Below, piece by piece: positions 1 through 9,090 of a stretch of DNA of 64,000 bases. The first letter of the stretch is position 1; each line of letters starts with the position of its first letter. The stretch comes from Saccharomonospora iraqiensis subsp. iraqiensis (GTDB lineage: Bacteria; Actinomycetota; Actinomycetes; Mycobacteriales; Pseudonocardiaceae), in contig NZ_KE387086.1 of NCBI RefSeq assembly GCF_000430445.1, forward strand, positions 97,614 through 161,613. Reading direction: 5' to 3'. Made by a program: the position numbers and the translations under genes. The notes below the pieces were generated by a model. It did no database searches and was not told the origin of the DNA. It saw only the letters and a program-made list of their open reading frames with translations.

Positions 1-72
1 CAGCTCTACCTGCGCCTGTTCACCGCCGCAGACCGCTTCTGCTCGGGACAACGACGTCACCTGTTTTGGTAG
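1..72 (+). CDS. possible 3' end of a gene entering from the left
   Basis: Frame 1 is open from the first base to a TAG at 70-72 and would encode 23 residues ending in HLFW. It may be the C-terminus of a gene that starts outside the window. Too little is visible to name a family, and it could be chance. Confidence 0.2.
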   Translation, partial: QLYLRLFTAADRFCSGQRRHLFW

Positions 73-206
73 CAGGAAGGACTGTCATGCGCACCGCCCT
101 CGTGCTCGGCACTCGCCCGAAGCGACCGCTTCTCGCTGTCACACGATGTTGTCAGCGCTTCGAGCATCTGGTGTCGCCAGCTGATCGACCGGCTACCGGG
201 GAACAC

Positions 207-683
207 TTAGCTCAGCACCGAAGCGTCGCCTGACTGCCAAGTGATGTTCAAGGGCCGGCTGCCGGTTTCGAGGAACTCGGTCAGAGCTTCCGCGATGGTC
301 TCCGCCGGGATTTCGCAGTACGGCGGGAACTCGTCGGTCTCGTAGAGAACCGGTTGTTCGGGGCCGTCACCATGGCTGTAGAGATGGACCGGCTCGGTGC
401 CAAGTCCGTCGTCGCCACGATACGAGAGCGCACCGCGCTCGCCGTGAATACCTGCGATGACCGAGTGATCCGGCATCGTGAGGTAGTGACCAGGGCGTTC
501 GTCATCGGGGATCGCCGTGTCGACACGAGGGCGAGTGGTGTGGGTTAGGATCGCATCGCTCACCGTCTCCGCAGCGAGCGTCGCCACGAACGCGCGGACC
601 TCGTCGCCGGTCGTCAGCTCGGCGACCTTCTCGACCGGCGGTTGGCCGGGTTCGTGGAGCCAGTACTGCACTTGGAGCGTCAC
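207..683 (-). CDS. Imm1-family immunity protein for the adjacent deaminase toxin
   Basis: A 158-aa protein that probably neutralises the deaminase toxin encoded just upstream. The C-terminal half carries the Imm1-like pattern: VLYETDEFPP followed by an IPAETIAEALTEFLETG stretch and a RPLNITWQ end. No signal peptide or membrane segment is visible, so it should act in the cytoplasm. I chose the GTG at 683 because it overlaps the toxin stop as GTGA (680-683), a coupled arrangement typical of toxin/immunity pairs. A longer reading frame upstream lies wholly inside the toxin gene and was not used. Family assignment is by motif recall, not by a search. Confidence 0.72.
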   Translation of the reverse strand: MTLQVQYWLHEPGQPPVEKVAELTTGDEVRAFVATLAAETVSDAILTHTTRPRVDTAIPDDERPGHYLTMPDHSVIAGIHGERGALSYRGDDGLGTEPVHLYSHGDGPEQPVLYETDEFPPYCEIPAETIAEALTEFLETGSRPLNITWQSGDASVLS

Positions 684-1432
684 GATGTGCGCTTCCCTTC
701 GTATCGGTACGGAGGCCCTGTCGGACCGTAGATGATGAGTGTGGCATCGGGCGGCAGGAAGTGCCTCAAGAACCGGTGACAGCTGACGTTGGTCACCGGG
801 TCGATGCCGCACGGGTCCTTGCCGATCACGATCGTGCGCGTCTCACCAGTGCTCATGGTGGAGGCTTCCTTGACCTCGATGTGACGCGCGATGTCCGGCA
901 CGAAACCACCGCGTGCGAGACCGAGCGTGGTGGCCCGTTCCACTGCCGCGGTGTAGGCGGGGTCCGTCTGGCCTGACGCCAGCCGCGTGCCGCTGGACAG
1001 TTCCGTGTCGCCGCCCTCTTGTGTGCTCAGTCGCCAACCACGAAGCGGTTTGCCGTAGGGCCACGGGTGGTCGAGCTTGGTGCGGTACCCCGACACGCGC
1101 TTCGCGAGGTCGCTTGCACGCTCCGGTGGGGCTGCTGAACCGGTTCTCGGGGAGGGTGGCTCCGGTGCCGCTTCACCATGTTCGGCGAGCCATTCACCGG
1201 TGCTCGCTTGGGCAGACTCGAGTAATTGCTCCGCGCGTTTAAGCCTGAGCGAGACAGCTCGCAGCGTCGCTTGTGCGGTGACCAGGTCTTGGCTCGCTGT
1301 CCCCTTCGTGAGCTCTTCGAGCGCGGGTATCAACCTGTCGACAAGCCGTGCATGTGCCTCTTGCAACGCGCCTGATGGCAAGCGCTCCAACACACTGCGT
1401 ATGCGCGCGACGACCTCTCCCAGCGTGGTCAT
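680..1432 (-). CDS. SCP1.201-like (DddA-like) deaminase toxin
   Basis: A 250-aa protein with an N-terminal helical, coiled-coil-like half (about residues 1-85), a proline-rich linker, and a C-terminal SCP1.201-type deaminase domain (about 115-250). The deaminase zinc site is visible as HIE (His184, Glu186) followed by Cys208 and Cys218 in a PCGID...SCHRFL context, then LPPDATLIIYGP. The family includes DddA, which deaminates cytosine in double-stranded DNA; the exact substrate here is inferred. The two cysteines are ten residues apart, wider than the CxxC of DddA. The gene follows a small helical protein by six bases and overlaps its immunity gene, forming a three-gene toxin cassette downstream of the BREX operon. 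There is no secretion signal, so export would depend on a partner. Confidence 0.72.
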   Translation of the reverse strand: MTTLGEVVARIRSVLERLPSGALQEAHARLVDRLIPALEELTKGTASQDLVTAQATLRAVSLRLKRAEQLLESAQASTGEWLAEHGEAAPEPPSPRTGSAAPPERASDLAKRVSGYRTKLDHPWPYGKPLRGWRLSTQEGGDTELSSGTRLASGQTDPAYTAAVERATTLGLARGGFVPDIARHIEVKEASTMSTGETRTIVIGKDPCGIDPVTNVSCHRFLRHFLPPDATLIIYGPTGPPYRYEGKRTS

Positions 1433-1438
1433 GGCGAC

Positions 1439-1786
1439 CTAAAGCTCACGCATGTACGAGGCGATCCCGACCTGGACTTCTTCGAGACCAGCTGCCGCCT
1501 TCTCCAGCTCGTCCAGCGCGGTGCGCACCGCGGCAGGTGCCGCCTCGGCAGCGGAATGCTCGCTCCCGCGCCACGCCTCCACCATGTCGGCCAACGCGGC
1601 CTCCATACTCCCGCATGCTCCGCTGATCTCTTCCGTCGGCAAGAGCTCGATGAGGTCCGTCAACCCGGCTCGCAATTCAGCAACTGACATGCCAACAGAG
1701 TGCAAGCCACCACCGACAGGAATGATGAGGACACGCTCGGCCGCTGTGGCTCTATCGGTTGCGGACGAGGCATTCGCTGGTGTCAT
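1439..1786 (-). CDS. small helix-rich protein upstream of the deaminase toxin
   Basis: A 115-aa protein rich in Ala, Glu and Leu, likely nearly all helical (for example ELRAGLTDLIELLPTEE and ALDELEKAAAGLEEVQVG). It is not confidently recognised; position and helical character resemble small partner proteins encoded ahead of polymorphic toxins in actinomycetes. Its TAG lies seven bases before the toxin ATG, so the two are probably co-transcribed and may form a complex. No good ribosome-binding site precedes the ATG at 1786; an internal ATG at 1690 (MSVAELRA) is an alternative start. Confidence 0.5.
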   Translation of the reverse strand: MTPANASSATDRATAAERVLIIPVGGGLHSVGMSVAELRAGLTDLIELLPTEEISGACGSMEAALADMVEAWRGSEHSAAEAAPAAVRTALDELEKAAAGLEEVQVGIASYMREL

Positions 1787-1833
1787 GCAGCGTGCGTCGT
1801 ACGACTGTCCTGCGGGCCCGCGGGATAGGTCGG

Positions 1834-2619
1834 TCAGCCGGTCATGGGCGGTCGCTCGTCGACTCCAGGTACCCGGGTGATGTCGACCGACCGCAACACC
1901 CGTCGGCGCACCTCGTTGTCGACGGCCGGGCGCACCTGCGGCTGCAGGACGATCTCGGTGGGTACAAGGTTCCAGATCGCGAACGGATTCCATCCGGGCA
2001 GAGCGTCGAGCAGCAACAATGTGGCCACATCCGTGGTTCCGCGTTGGGTGAACTCCCCGGCCATCCACACAGCCACATACCACCGGGCCGGACAGCATCC
2101 GGTCGTGGTGAACAGCCGCTCGGCCACCGCGAACTGGTGGCGGTTGTGCGCGGCGCTGTACAGCCGCTCGCGCTCGTCCGCGGTCAGTTCCTGCGGGGGA
2201 CGGTCAGCCAGCTCCTGGTCCCGGCGTTTGAACGGCAGTGCGGCCTGCCCCCAGTAGTGGCCGGGGAGTAGTTCAAACGGGGCGCGGCGCGATCGTTCCG
2301 CGATCATCCACGCGAGATGCCTACCGAAGACCGTCCCGACGGGCACACGCGCCGACACGGCGGTGAGGGTCGGCACCGGATCCTCACCACGCCACTCCGC
2401 CGGAGCCAGGAGCGCAGCGGTGAAGGGGAGGCGACACTGGTACAGCGTGGTCGGCCGGTCGGCGAAGTCGACCAGGATCCACTCGGCGAGCTGCTGGGCC
2501 TCCGTAAAGCGGTCATGCCACCACAACAGCTCGATCGCCGCGGCCGCCGCAGGCCACACCTCATCAGCAGGTCTGTCCCGGCGCTGCGCGACCGTCAGGA
2601 GGCTTGTCAACTCAGTCAC
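1834..2619 (-). CDS. hypothetical protein following the BREX operon
   Basis: A 261-aa soluble protein that I do not recognise. It is rich in Trp and Arg, with helical N-terminal segments (IELLWWHDRFTEAQQLAEWI) reminiscent of TPR-like packing, a central tyrosine/tryptophan-rich stretch (HYWGQ) and a CCPARWYVAVWMAGEF segment. The start is a GTG at 2619. It lies on the same strand 258 bases after brxHI, which places it at the end of, or just after, the phage-defence operon. It could be an accessory defence protein or a regulator; the sequence alone does not decide. Confidence 0.6.
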   Translation of the reverse strand: MTELTSLLTVAQRRDRPADEVWPAAAAAIELLWWHDRFTEAQQLAEWILVDFADRPTTLYQCRLPFTAALLAPAEWRGEDPVPTLTAVSARVPVGTVFGRHLAWMIAERSRRAPFELLPGHYWGQAALPFKRRDQELADRPPQELTADERERLYSAAHNRHQFAVAERLFTTTGCCPARWYVAVWMAGEFTQRGTTDVATLLLLDALPGWNPFAIWNLVPTEIVLQPQVRPAVDNEVRRRVLRSVDITRVPGVDERPPMTG

Positions 2620-2877
2620 GACCTGTGGCTTCCTTTCGCCCCGGCCAATAACTCGCCACCCCGGTCAGAGATCCCTTGCAGCCCTTCGCGTCGGTTGAGG
2701 TCCGCGTTGGCTTTGCCGACGACTCCCGTCCACGGACGAGGAAACACGCTCGCTTCAACCCACAGCGCTGGCCGTTGTCTACCGCGGCTCGATGTGACCA
2801 GCACGAACTGCCTGGCTCCTCCAGTGAACGGTGGCCCTCGCCGCGGCGGACGAGCGCACGCCAGCGCGGAACCGCCC

Positions 2878-4983
2878 TTACCCGCGCAGGATTCGCCGGG
2901 GTTCTGTGATGACGTGCCGGGCGTGTGGCTGGTCGCCGAGTCGGGTAGCCAGCGTGTCCGCGGCGAGCTCGGGCGGCAGGGCTGCGGAGAACTTGAGTCC
3001 GCTGACGGCTCCGGCGTTCACCGTGGGGTTCCGTATGGTTGGCTCGTTCAGCGCGGCGCTGATGGCGCTGCTGGTCAGGTCGGGAAGCAGGCGCAGTGAG
3101 CGGTCGTTGATGCGTTGGCGTGGATCGATGATTTCCGGGAGTGAGGCGTGCAGGGTCCGGTTGACCGCGCTGCCTGCCCATGTCCACCATCGCAGTTCTC
3201 CGCTGTCGGTCTCGCGCAGCAGCAACCTCTCCGGGTCGACGTGGTCGGCGTGGGTGTCGCGGAGATCGTCGAGGGTCTTCTTCGCTCGGTGGGTCAGCGT
3301 TACCCCGTCCGGGTCTGTTCCGAGCAGCACCGTGCGCATGCCGCGGGTCACGGCGAAGGACAGTCCCCCGCCACCGCTGCTCCACTTCGCGCGCCCGGAC
3401 AGCTCACTGGGTTCGACCCAGCAGCGGCGTCGCGCCCAGTCAATGTGGTTGACCTGCCATGCGCGCCCCGCCAACAGCAACACGCGGGGCCCGTCGGTTT
3501 CCTCCACCAAGAGCTCGTCGCCGATGGTGCCCACTTCCTCGCGTCCGTGCAGCACGGTGAACTCGGGTGGGGCGCTGAACACCGCGGTGAGGTCGGAGAA
3601 GTAGCGGCGTCCGAATCTGCGTTCCGCTTCCGGGCCGAGGAACAGGAAGTCCCCGTCGGTCTCGAAGTAGCCCTCGGCGCGGAGAAAGTTTACGATCTCT
3701 GCGGCGTGGTCGTCGAACAGTGGGAGTCCACCCCACCATTCAGGCCAGGTTTGCATGCCGAGGCGGTGTTCCTGCAGGCACAGCGCCAGCAGCTGTTGAG
3801 CGGCGATGTGCCGCGGGGACGGTGGCGGGGTGATGGGTTCGACCCACCCCGCTGCCCAGCGTTCCAACAGTCCCGCGGCCTGCAGCAGAGATTCCTCCTC
3901 CAGGCACAGGAACAGGCAGTTGCGGTGTGTGCCGGCGCGTCGGCCGGTGCGGCCGAGGCGTTGCAGGAACGACGCCACGGTGCCGGGAGAGTCGAGCTGG
4001 ATCACTCGGTCCAGGTCACCGACGTCAACGCCGAGTTCGAGGGTGGAGGTCGCCACGATCACGGTGCCGCTGGATTCCGCGAAGGCCGTTTCCGAGCGTC
4101 GCCGTTCGGCGGCAGACAGCGAGGAGTGTGACAGGAAGGTGGTCACCCCGAGCGCGCGCAGCGCCGCTCCCAGCTCTTCGGCGCGGCGCCTGCTGTCGAC
4201 GAATACCAGCCGTTTCTCCCCGTCGTGCAGCGAGGCGATGACCTTCGCAGCGTTGGGCACGCTGCCGACGTAGTCGAGGGTGATCTCGGTGTCGGGTGCC
4301 GCTGGGGCCGCGGCCGGCTGCACCACGTGCCGCGGCCGGGACTGCTCGGTGCCTTGTAGCCAGCTGATCAGTTCGTGGGGGTTGCCGACGGTCGCTGACA
4401 GTCCGATGCGCTCCAGTGGGCGGCCGACGATTCGGGACAGCCGTTCGCACAGGGCCAGTAGGTGCCAGCCGCGGTCGTCCCCGGCGAAGGCGTGTACCTC
4501 GTCGACCACCACGGCCCGCAGTCCGTCGAACAGCACGCGCGGGTCCACCTTGGTCGACACCAGCATGGCCTCGACGGACTCGGGTGTGGTCAGCAGGATG
4601 TCGGGGCGGTCCCGCAGCACACGGGCGCGTGCGGACTGGCCGATGTCGCCGTGCCACAGTGCCACGGATCGGCCCAGCCAGGCCGCGTAGGACGACAGGC
4701 GGGGGTGCAGGTTGTTCAGTAGGGCGCGCAGCGGGCAGAGGTAGAGCACGGAGGTGCCCTGCCAGTTCTCGTCGGCCATGCGGGTGAGCAGTGGCAAGGC
4801 GGCCGCTTCGGTCTTGCCGCCGGCGGTGGGGGCCAGCAGCAGGCAGTCGGCGCCGGACAGCACTGGCTGCACCGCTTCGGCCTGCAGTGGGCGCAGCCCG
4901 GGCCACCGCAGTGTGTTGGCCAGGTGGTGTTGCACCACCGGGTGGAGGGCGCTGACGGGGTCGAACGCGGTGTGCTCAGACAT
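2878..4983 (-). CDS. brxHI: BREX type 2 DEAD/DEAH-box helicase BrxHI
   Basis: A 701-aa superfamily 2 helicase. Visible motifs are Walker A APTAGGKTEA (about residue 51), DEVH (about 161), SATVG, and motif VI QRLGRTGRRAG (about 341), followed by a large C-terminal region that contains no recognised nuclease motif. In type 2 BREX systems this helicase is the last core gene and is expected to act on DNA with the other Pgl proteins. I chose the ATG at 4983 (MSEHTAFDP) because it overlaps the brxD stop by eight bases; upstream sequence in this frame is low-complexity and lies in brxD. Confidence 0.85.
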   Translation of the reverse strand: MSEHTAFDPVSALHPVVQHHLANTLRWPGLRPLQAEAVQPVLSGADCLLLAPTAGGKTEAAALPLLTRMADENWQGTSVLYLCPLRALLNNLHPRLSSYAAWLGRSVALWHGDIGQSARARVLRDRPDILLTTPESVEAMLVSTKVDPRVLFDGLRAVVVDEVHAFAGDDRGWHLLALCERLSRIVGRPLERIGLSATVGNPHELISWLQGTEQSRPRHVVQPAAAPAAPDTEITLDYVGSVPNAAKVIASLHDGEKRLVFVDSRRRAEELGAALRALGVTTFLSHSSLSAAERRRSETAFAESSGTVIVATSTLELGVDVGDLDRVIQLDSPGTVASFLQRLGRTGRRAGTHRNCLFLCLEEESLLQAAGLLERWAAGWVEPITPPPSPRHIAAQQLLALCLQEHRLGMQTWPEWWGGLPLFDDHAAEIVNFLRAEGYFETDGDFLFLGPEAERRFGRRYFSDLTAVFSAPPEFTVLHGREEVGTIGDELLVEETDGPRVLLLAGRAWQVNHIDWARRRCWVEPSELSGRAKWSSGGGGLSFAVTRGMRTVLLGTDPDGVTLTHRAKKTLDDLRDTHADHVDPERLLLRETDSGELRWWTWAGSAVNRTLHASLPEIIDPRQRINDRSLRLLPDLTSSAISAALNEPTIRNPTVNAGAVSGLKFSAALPPELAADTLATRLGDQPHARHVITEPRRILRG

Positions 4984-6280
4984 CGAGTTCGATGTCGTCG
5001 GCTGAGCGGGTGTGGGCGGCTTCGCGTTCGGCGTCGTTGAGTTCCGCGGGAGAGATGGTGATCTCGTAGTCGCTGCGCGGGTCGAAGTCGGGGTGCAGTT
5101 CGATGGTGTCGAGCACGTCGACCAGTTTGCGCAGGAACAGCCGGGGTGCGGTGCCGACACGCCCGCCGAGTCCGCCGGCCACCGAGGAGGCGAAGTCGCG
5201 CAGGAACGTGTCGTCGGCGGTGCGCAACACCCGTTCGGCGTCGTCCAGGGTGGAGGTGAACAGTTCCCGCACGCGGGTGCCGAGTTCGACGAGTTTGTCC
5301 AGGTCGAATCCGGTCAGCCGCAGTTGTGGGGCGCGGGGATTGTCGAACCGGGGGTGGCGGGAGAAGTCGGCGTGCAGCCGGTCGGCCAGCGGGGGCAGCA
5401 ACTGGATGCCCTGGCGTCCTTCGAAGAACGCGGGCGTTCCGGTGATCAGCAGGTACAGTCCTGGGAAGTGGCCGTTGTGGATCTCGTCGATGAGCTGTCG
5501 CAGGGCGTTGAGCGCTTTGGCGCGCGCGTCGCTGCGGACTCGTTGCAGTGTTTCGACTTCGTCGAGCACCAGCAGCAGTCCCGGATGGCCGGCGTCGCGC
5601 AGGATGGCCAGGAGTCCTTTGAGGAAGCCCAGTGCCAGGAAGTGGTCGAGGTCGCCCTTGATTCCGGCGGTGCGTTTGACACTCGCGGCGACGTGCGGTT
5701 GGCCACCGAGCCAGGCCACCAGCCCGTCGGCGGCGTCATGGTCGCCGGCTTCCGCGAGGCGCCGGTAGGCGCGGATGGCCATCGGGAACACCGGGGCTCG
5801 GGCGGCGACGTCGGACAGTCGCTGCTCCAGCAGTGTTTCCACGGCTGCGTCGGATACCTCGCCGTCGTCTCCGGCGGCGTCGGATTCCACGGTGAACAGC
5901 CAGGAGTCCAGGATGGGGCGTAGCGCGCTGGGCGGCACGGTGTCGGTGCGCAGCGACTCGATGGTGCGCCGGTAGACCGTTTCGAGCCGGTGCAGCGGTG
6001 TGTCGATCTCGTTGATCTGCACCTCGGCGGCCGCGAAGCCCTTCTTCAGGGCCCGTTCCGCCAGCCAACGCGAGAAGAACGTCTTGCCTGCGCCGTATTC
6101 GCCGCGCACCGCCTTGAAGACCGCACCGCCTCCGGCGACGGCGGTCAGTTCGGCGTCCAGTTCGCGCTCGAAGGCTTCCAGTCCGACGGCCAACTGGTCG
6201 AATCCGTTGGTCGGGACGGTGCCGCGGCGCAGCGCGTCGAGCACCTCCCGCCGCCTCCGCGGGGAGATCGCCGCGCTCAT
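4976..6280 (-). CDS. brxD: BREX type 2 ATPase BrxD
   Basis: A 434-aa P-loop ATPase. Walker A is GEYGAGKT (about residues 58-65) and Walker B is LLLVLDEVETL (about 235). An early segment, LDALRRGTVPTNGFDQLAVG, resembles the start of BrxD/DUF2791-type ATPases. The ATG at 6280 overlaps the pglZ stop as ATGA and is the natural start; the open frame continues further upstream only as antisense-like arginine-rich sequence. It sits between pglZ and brxHI as in type 2 BREX loci. It probably assembles with the other BREX proteins in the cytoplasm. Confidence 0.85.
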   Translation of the reverse strand: MSAAISPRRRREVLDALRRGTVPTNGFDQLAVGLEAFERELDAELTAVAGGGAVFKAVRGEYGAGKTFFSRWLAERALKKGFAAAEVQINEIDTPLHRLETVYRRTIESLRTDTVPPSALRPILDSWLFTVESDAAGDDGEVSDAAVETLLEQRLSDVAARAPVFPMAIRAYRRLAEAGDHDAADGLVAWLGGQPHVAASVKRTAGIKGDLDHFLALGFLKGLLAILRDAGHPGLLLVLDEVETLQRVRSDARAKALNALRQLIDEIHNGHFPGLYLLITGTPAFFEGRQGIQLLPPLADRLHADFSRHPRFDNPRAPQLRLTGFDLDKLVELGTRVRELFTSTLDDAERVLRTADDTFLRDFASSVAGGLGGRVGTAPRLFLRKLVDVLDTIELHPDFDPRSDYEITISPAELNDAEREAAHTRSADDIELDV

Positions 6281-9090
6281 GTGCGGACCCCGAACTGTTC
6301 GCGCAACATCGCCTCGTCGAGTATGACGTCGCCGGATTCCTGCTCGTAGCTCAGCACCACGTAGCCCTCGACGTCGAGCACCCGTTTGATCAGCGGCAGC
6401 GCACCGCGGAGCCGGTTCGCGGCGATGCCCAGTTCCTCGGCGGCCTGTTGGGCGGAGATCCGCCGGTTCGGGTTGCTCAGCAGCGCGGTGAGCAGGGTGG
6501 TGATCTTCTCGTCGGACACGGGCACCCGCCCGGCGATGGCGCGCTGTTGGGTGAAGGTCTTCGAGCTGGTCACGGCCTTGGCGAGCTTGGCCGCGGCGGC
6601 TTCGGCCGCGGAACTCGCCGGTGTGGGCTGTGCCGGTTCGGCCTCGGCCGGGGTGTCGAGCTCGAAGAGTCCCTGGCCCATCACGGTCTGATCGCGTTCC
6701 GCAGCAGGAGGTTTCGGCGCTTGCTGCGGGGCGGTGCCGGTGGCGGTGCTGCTCGGTTCTTCGGCCGGGGCCGGATGCCACCAGGCGGGTTCGGTGGCGC
6801 CGATGACGGTCAGGTCCGCGTTGCCCGGCACGTCACCGGCGTGCAACACCAGCAGGGGCGTCACCACTTCGGCCGGGGATCCCCCACCGTGGTAGCCGGC
6901 GTTGAGCGGTCCGTAGCGCACGCGTTCGTTGACCGCGAGCACCGCGGTTCCGTCGCCGGTGAGCACTCTGGGGCTGCGGACGTGCACTTCCTCATCGGTG
7001 ACCGGGTCGCCGGTGGCACGGGCCCGCGAGCCGTAGGTGGCGTCGTGTTTGCGCAGCTGGCCGTCGCGGCGTTCGATGACATGGCCGTGGTCGGAGGTGA
7101 TCACGACGGTGCGGCCGGCACGGCGGGCGGCTTCCAGCAACGGGGCGAGGTGCCGGATGGTGTACAGGGTCCAGTCGGTGCCGCCGGGGTCGGTGTGGTG
7201 CAGCGTGTCGTCGACGGTGTTGAGTACCGCGGCCACCAGGTGCCGGTTGTGTGTGTCGGCGATGGCGGTTTGGATGTCTGGGGCGAGAGCTTGGCCAGGC
7301 GGAGCCGTGTCGAGTTGCTTCTTGTGGAACAGCGGCACCTCGACCTGCCCAGCGACCTCCGCGGGCGCGCCGAGTTGCTGTTTCATCAGCTCGGCAAAAC
7401 CGCGCCGCTCGGCGTCTTCGGAGCCTTTCCCCAACTGTCCGGACAGCAGCGAGTAGCGGCTGAACTCGGTGAGGGTCGGCAGCACGGCCAGCGCCCCGGC
7501 CCGGCCGCGGTGTCCCGGCGCGGCGTATTCGGCCCACCCGGTGCGGGAGGCGTCGCTGACCAGGTCGTTCGCGATCGCGACGCTGAGCCCGTCGAGCACC
7601 AGCAGCAGCACCGGCTGCTGTCGGGCCAGGGGGATCACAACCTCGGGCAGTACCTGCTCCACACCGAGGTGGTCGGGGTCGTCGTCGGCGGCGAGCGCGG
7701 CACCGAACGCGTGATCGTGCCGGTCGCGACGCAGCCGCACCAGCTCCAGCACCGAGCCCAACACCCCGGCCAGGGCGGGCTCGGCCGAACCGCGCATCAC
7801 GTCGTTGACGGCCGCGTCCACCCAGGAGTCGGCGGTGACGTGCCGCTCGACGAGGGCGGAGAGCCCGCCCGGTGTGGTCACGTCCCGGGCGAGCCATCGC
7901 ACGAGGCGGACGGCGGCGGCGAAGGCGCGCACGGTGTCGTCCGTGCCGGCCAGGTGGTGTTCGGTGACCCGCTTCCACGTCGTTTCCACCTCGGCCAACT
8001 CGGCGGTGACCAGTGGCTTGTCGAGTGCGGTGGCGTGCTTGCCGGTGCCGGCCACCTCATCACGGTGCGGCAGGATGGTGCGGATCTGCCCAGCCAGGTC
8101 GGTAAGCCGGGCGTGCAGCCCTGCCGGCAGCACGTCGGAAGTGGTCGCGAGTTCGCTGATGTCGAGTTCGCCCAGTCGTCGCGTGGCCGTGTCCAGCACG
8201 CGCCGCTTCGTCTCCGGGGGCAGCATCTGGGTGGTCATCCCGAATGCTTCGTCGTGCCAGGCGTTGAGGACGTCCGGGTGCAGCCGGCCGAGTCGGTAGG
8301 TTCCTTCGAAGTGCCCCACGGCGCGGGCTGCGGCGGGGTCGTCACCCGTGAGGAGACCGGCGATCAGGCCCAGCGGCACGAGGTCGGAGGGGCGTCCCTG
8401 CCGCAGCAGCGTCGCCACCGGCCCGGTCACCAGGCCGCACCGGCCGGCCAGCCAGTCGATCATCGAGTCGGTCAGCGGGTCACCGACGGTGGCCCGCAAC
8501 TCGGCCAGCGCCGAGGGGGCGGAGGGCTGCAGGCTCCATTCCAGCACGGCGGTGATGTCGATCTCGACGCCGTGTTCGACGAGCTGGAGCTGGGCCCGCA
8601 CCACGGACTCGAGAGCGTGGTCGCGGGTGAGTACCCCGCCGGGCGCGGGTGGCCAGCCGTCCTGGGGCATCGCCGCGAGCAGCCCGGCCGCCACCATGCG
8701 GTGCTCGGCGTGCTGGTAGAGCGCGGGGTCGAGGTTGGCGGCGGCGAACCGTTGCTGCACGGCCTGCCAGGGGTCGGGGGTGCGGAGCCGGTTCCACACC
8801 AGATGGCTCAGCGCGCCCCCTCCGAGGTCGGCGGCGTCGCAGGGGGTCAGCACCACCAGCCACCCCTCGCCGCCGCGTTCGCGCAACGCTTCCCACACCG
8901 CGAGGGTGGACGGGCAGACAGCCACCCGTACCGGTTGTCCGGCGTGGGTGAATAGTTCGGGGCCTTCCCACTTCGCGTCGGCCTGCACACCGAGCACGCC
9001 GCCCTCATAGCCTTTGGCCCGGGCCTCGTCCAGCAGGGCGCGCACCACGGGTTGGCTGGCGTGGGTGCGTCTCTCGGTCGTCGCCGTCAC
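6277..9090 (-). CDS. pglZ: PglZ, alkaline-phosphatase-fold protein of BREX type 2
   Basis: A protein of about 937 aa that carries the PglZ domain, the hallmark of all BREX systems. Metal-site motifs of the alkaline phosphatase fold are visible: [16 protein letters not shown] (about residue 500) and [10 protein letters not shown] (about 669). The C-terminal part is Ala/Pro-rich, then a winged-helix-like end ([17 protein letters not shown]). The start is either GTG 9090, overlapping the pglY stop as GTGA, or ATG 9102 four codons upstream; I give the former because the operon favours such overlaps. Its biochemical role in BREX is to cooperate with PglX in modification and defence. Confidence 0.9.
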   Translation of the reverse strand: MTATTERRTHASQPVVRALLDEARAKGYEGGVLGVQADAKWEGPELFTHAGQPVRVAVCPSTLAVWEALRERGGEGWLVVLTPCDAADLGGGALSHLVWNRLRTPDPWQAVQQRFAAANLDPALYQHAEHRMVAAGLLAAMPQDGWPPAPGGVLTRDHALESVVRAQLQLVEHGVEIDITAVLEWSLQPSAPSALAELRATVGDPLTDSMIDWLAGRCGLVTGPVATLLRQGRPSDLVPLGLIAGLLTGDDPAAARAVGHFEGTYRLGRLHPDVLNAWHDEAFGMTTQMLPPETKRRVLDTATRRLGELDISELATTSDVLPAGLHARLTDLAGQIRTILPHRDEVAGTGKHATALDKPLVTAELAEVETTWKRVTEHHLAGTDDTVRAFAAAVRLVRWLARDVTTPGGLSALVERHVTADSWVDAAVNDVMRGSAEPALAGVLGSVLELVRLRRDRHDHAFGAALAADDDPDHLGVEQVLPEVVIPLARQQPVLLLVLDGLSVAIANDLVSDASRTGWAEYAAPGHRGRAGALAVLPTLTEFSRYSLLSGQLGKGSEDAERRGFAELMKQQLGAPAEVAGQVEVPLFHKKQLDTAPPGQALAPDIQTAIADTHNRHLVAAVLNTVDDTLHHTDPGGTDWTLYTIRHLAPLLEAARRAGRTVVITSDHGHVIERRDGQLRKHDATYGSRARATGDPVTDEEVHVRSPRVLTGDGTAVLAVNERVRYGPLNAGYHGGGSPAEVVTPLLVLHAGDVPGNADLTVIGATEPAWWHPAPAEEPSSTATGTAPQQAPKPPAAERDQTVMGQGLFELDTPAEAEPAQPTPASSAAEAAAAKLAKAVTSSKTFTQQRAIAGRVPVSDEKITTLLTALLSNPNRRISAQQAAEELGIAANRLRGALPLIKRVLDVEGYVVLSYEQESGDVILDEAMLREQFGVRT

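Noticed and set aside
87..233. Small open frame (MRTALVLGTRPKR) resembling the start of a UDP-GlcNAc epimerase.
   Set aside because: Homology stops after about 12 residues and the frame overlaps the immunity gene; too short to call.
6448..8955. Long open frame on the plus strand opposite pglZ.
   Set aside because: Antisense to a confirmed gene in high-GC DNA, with Gly/Arg/Gln/Val-rich composition and no recognisable motif.
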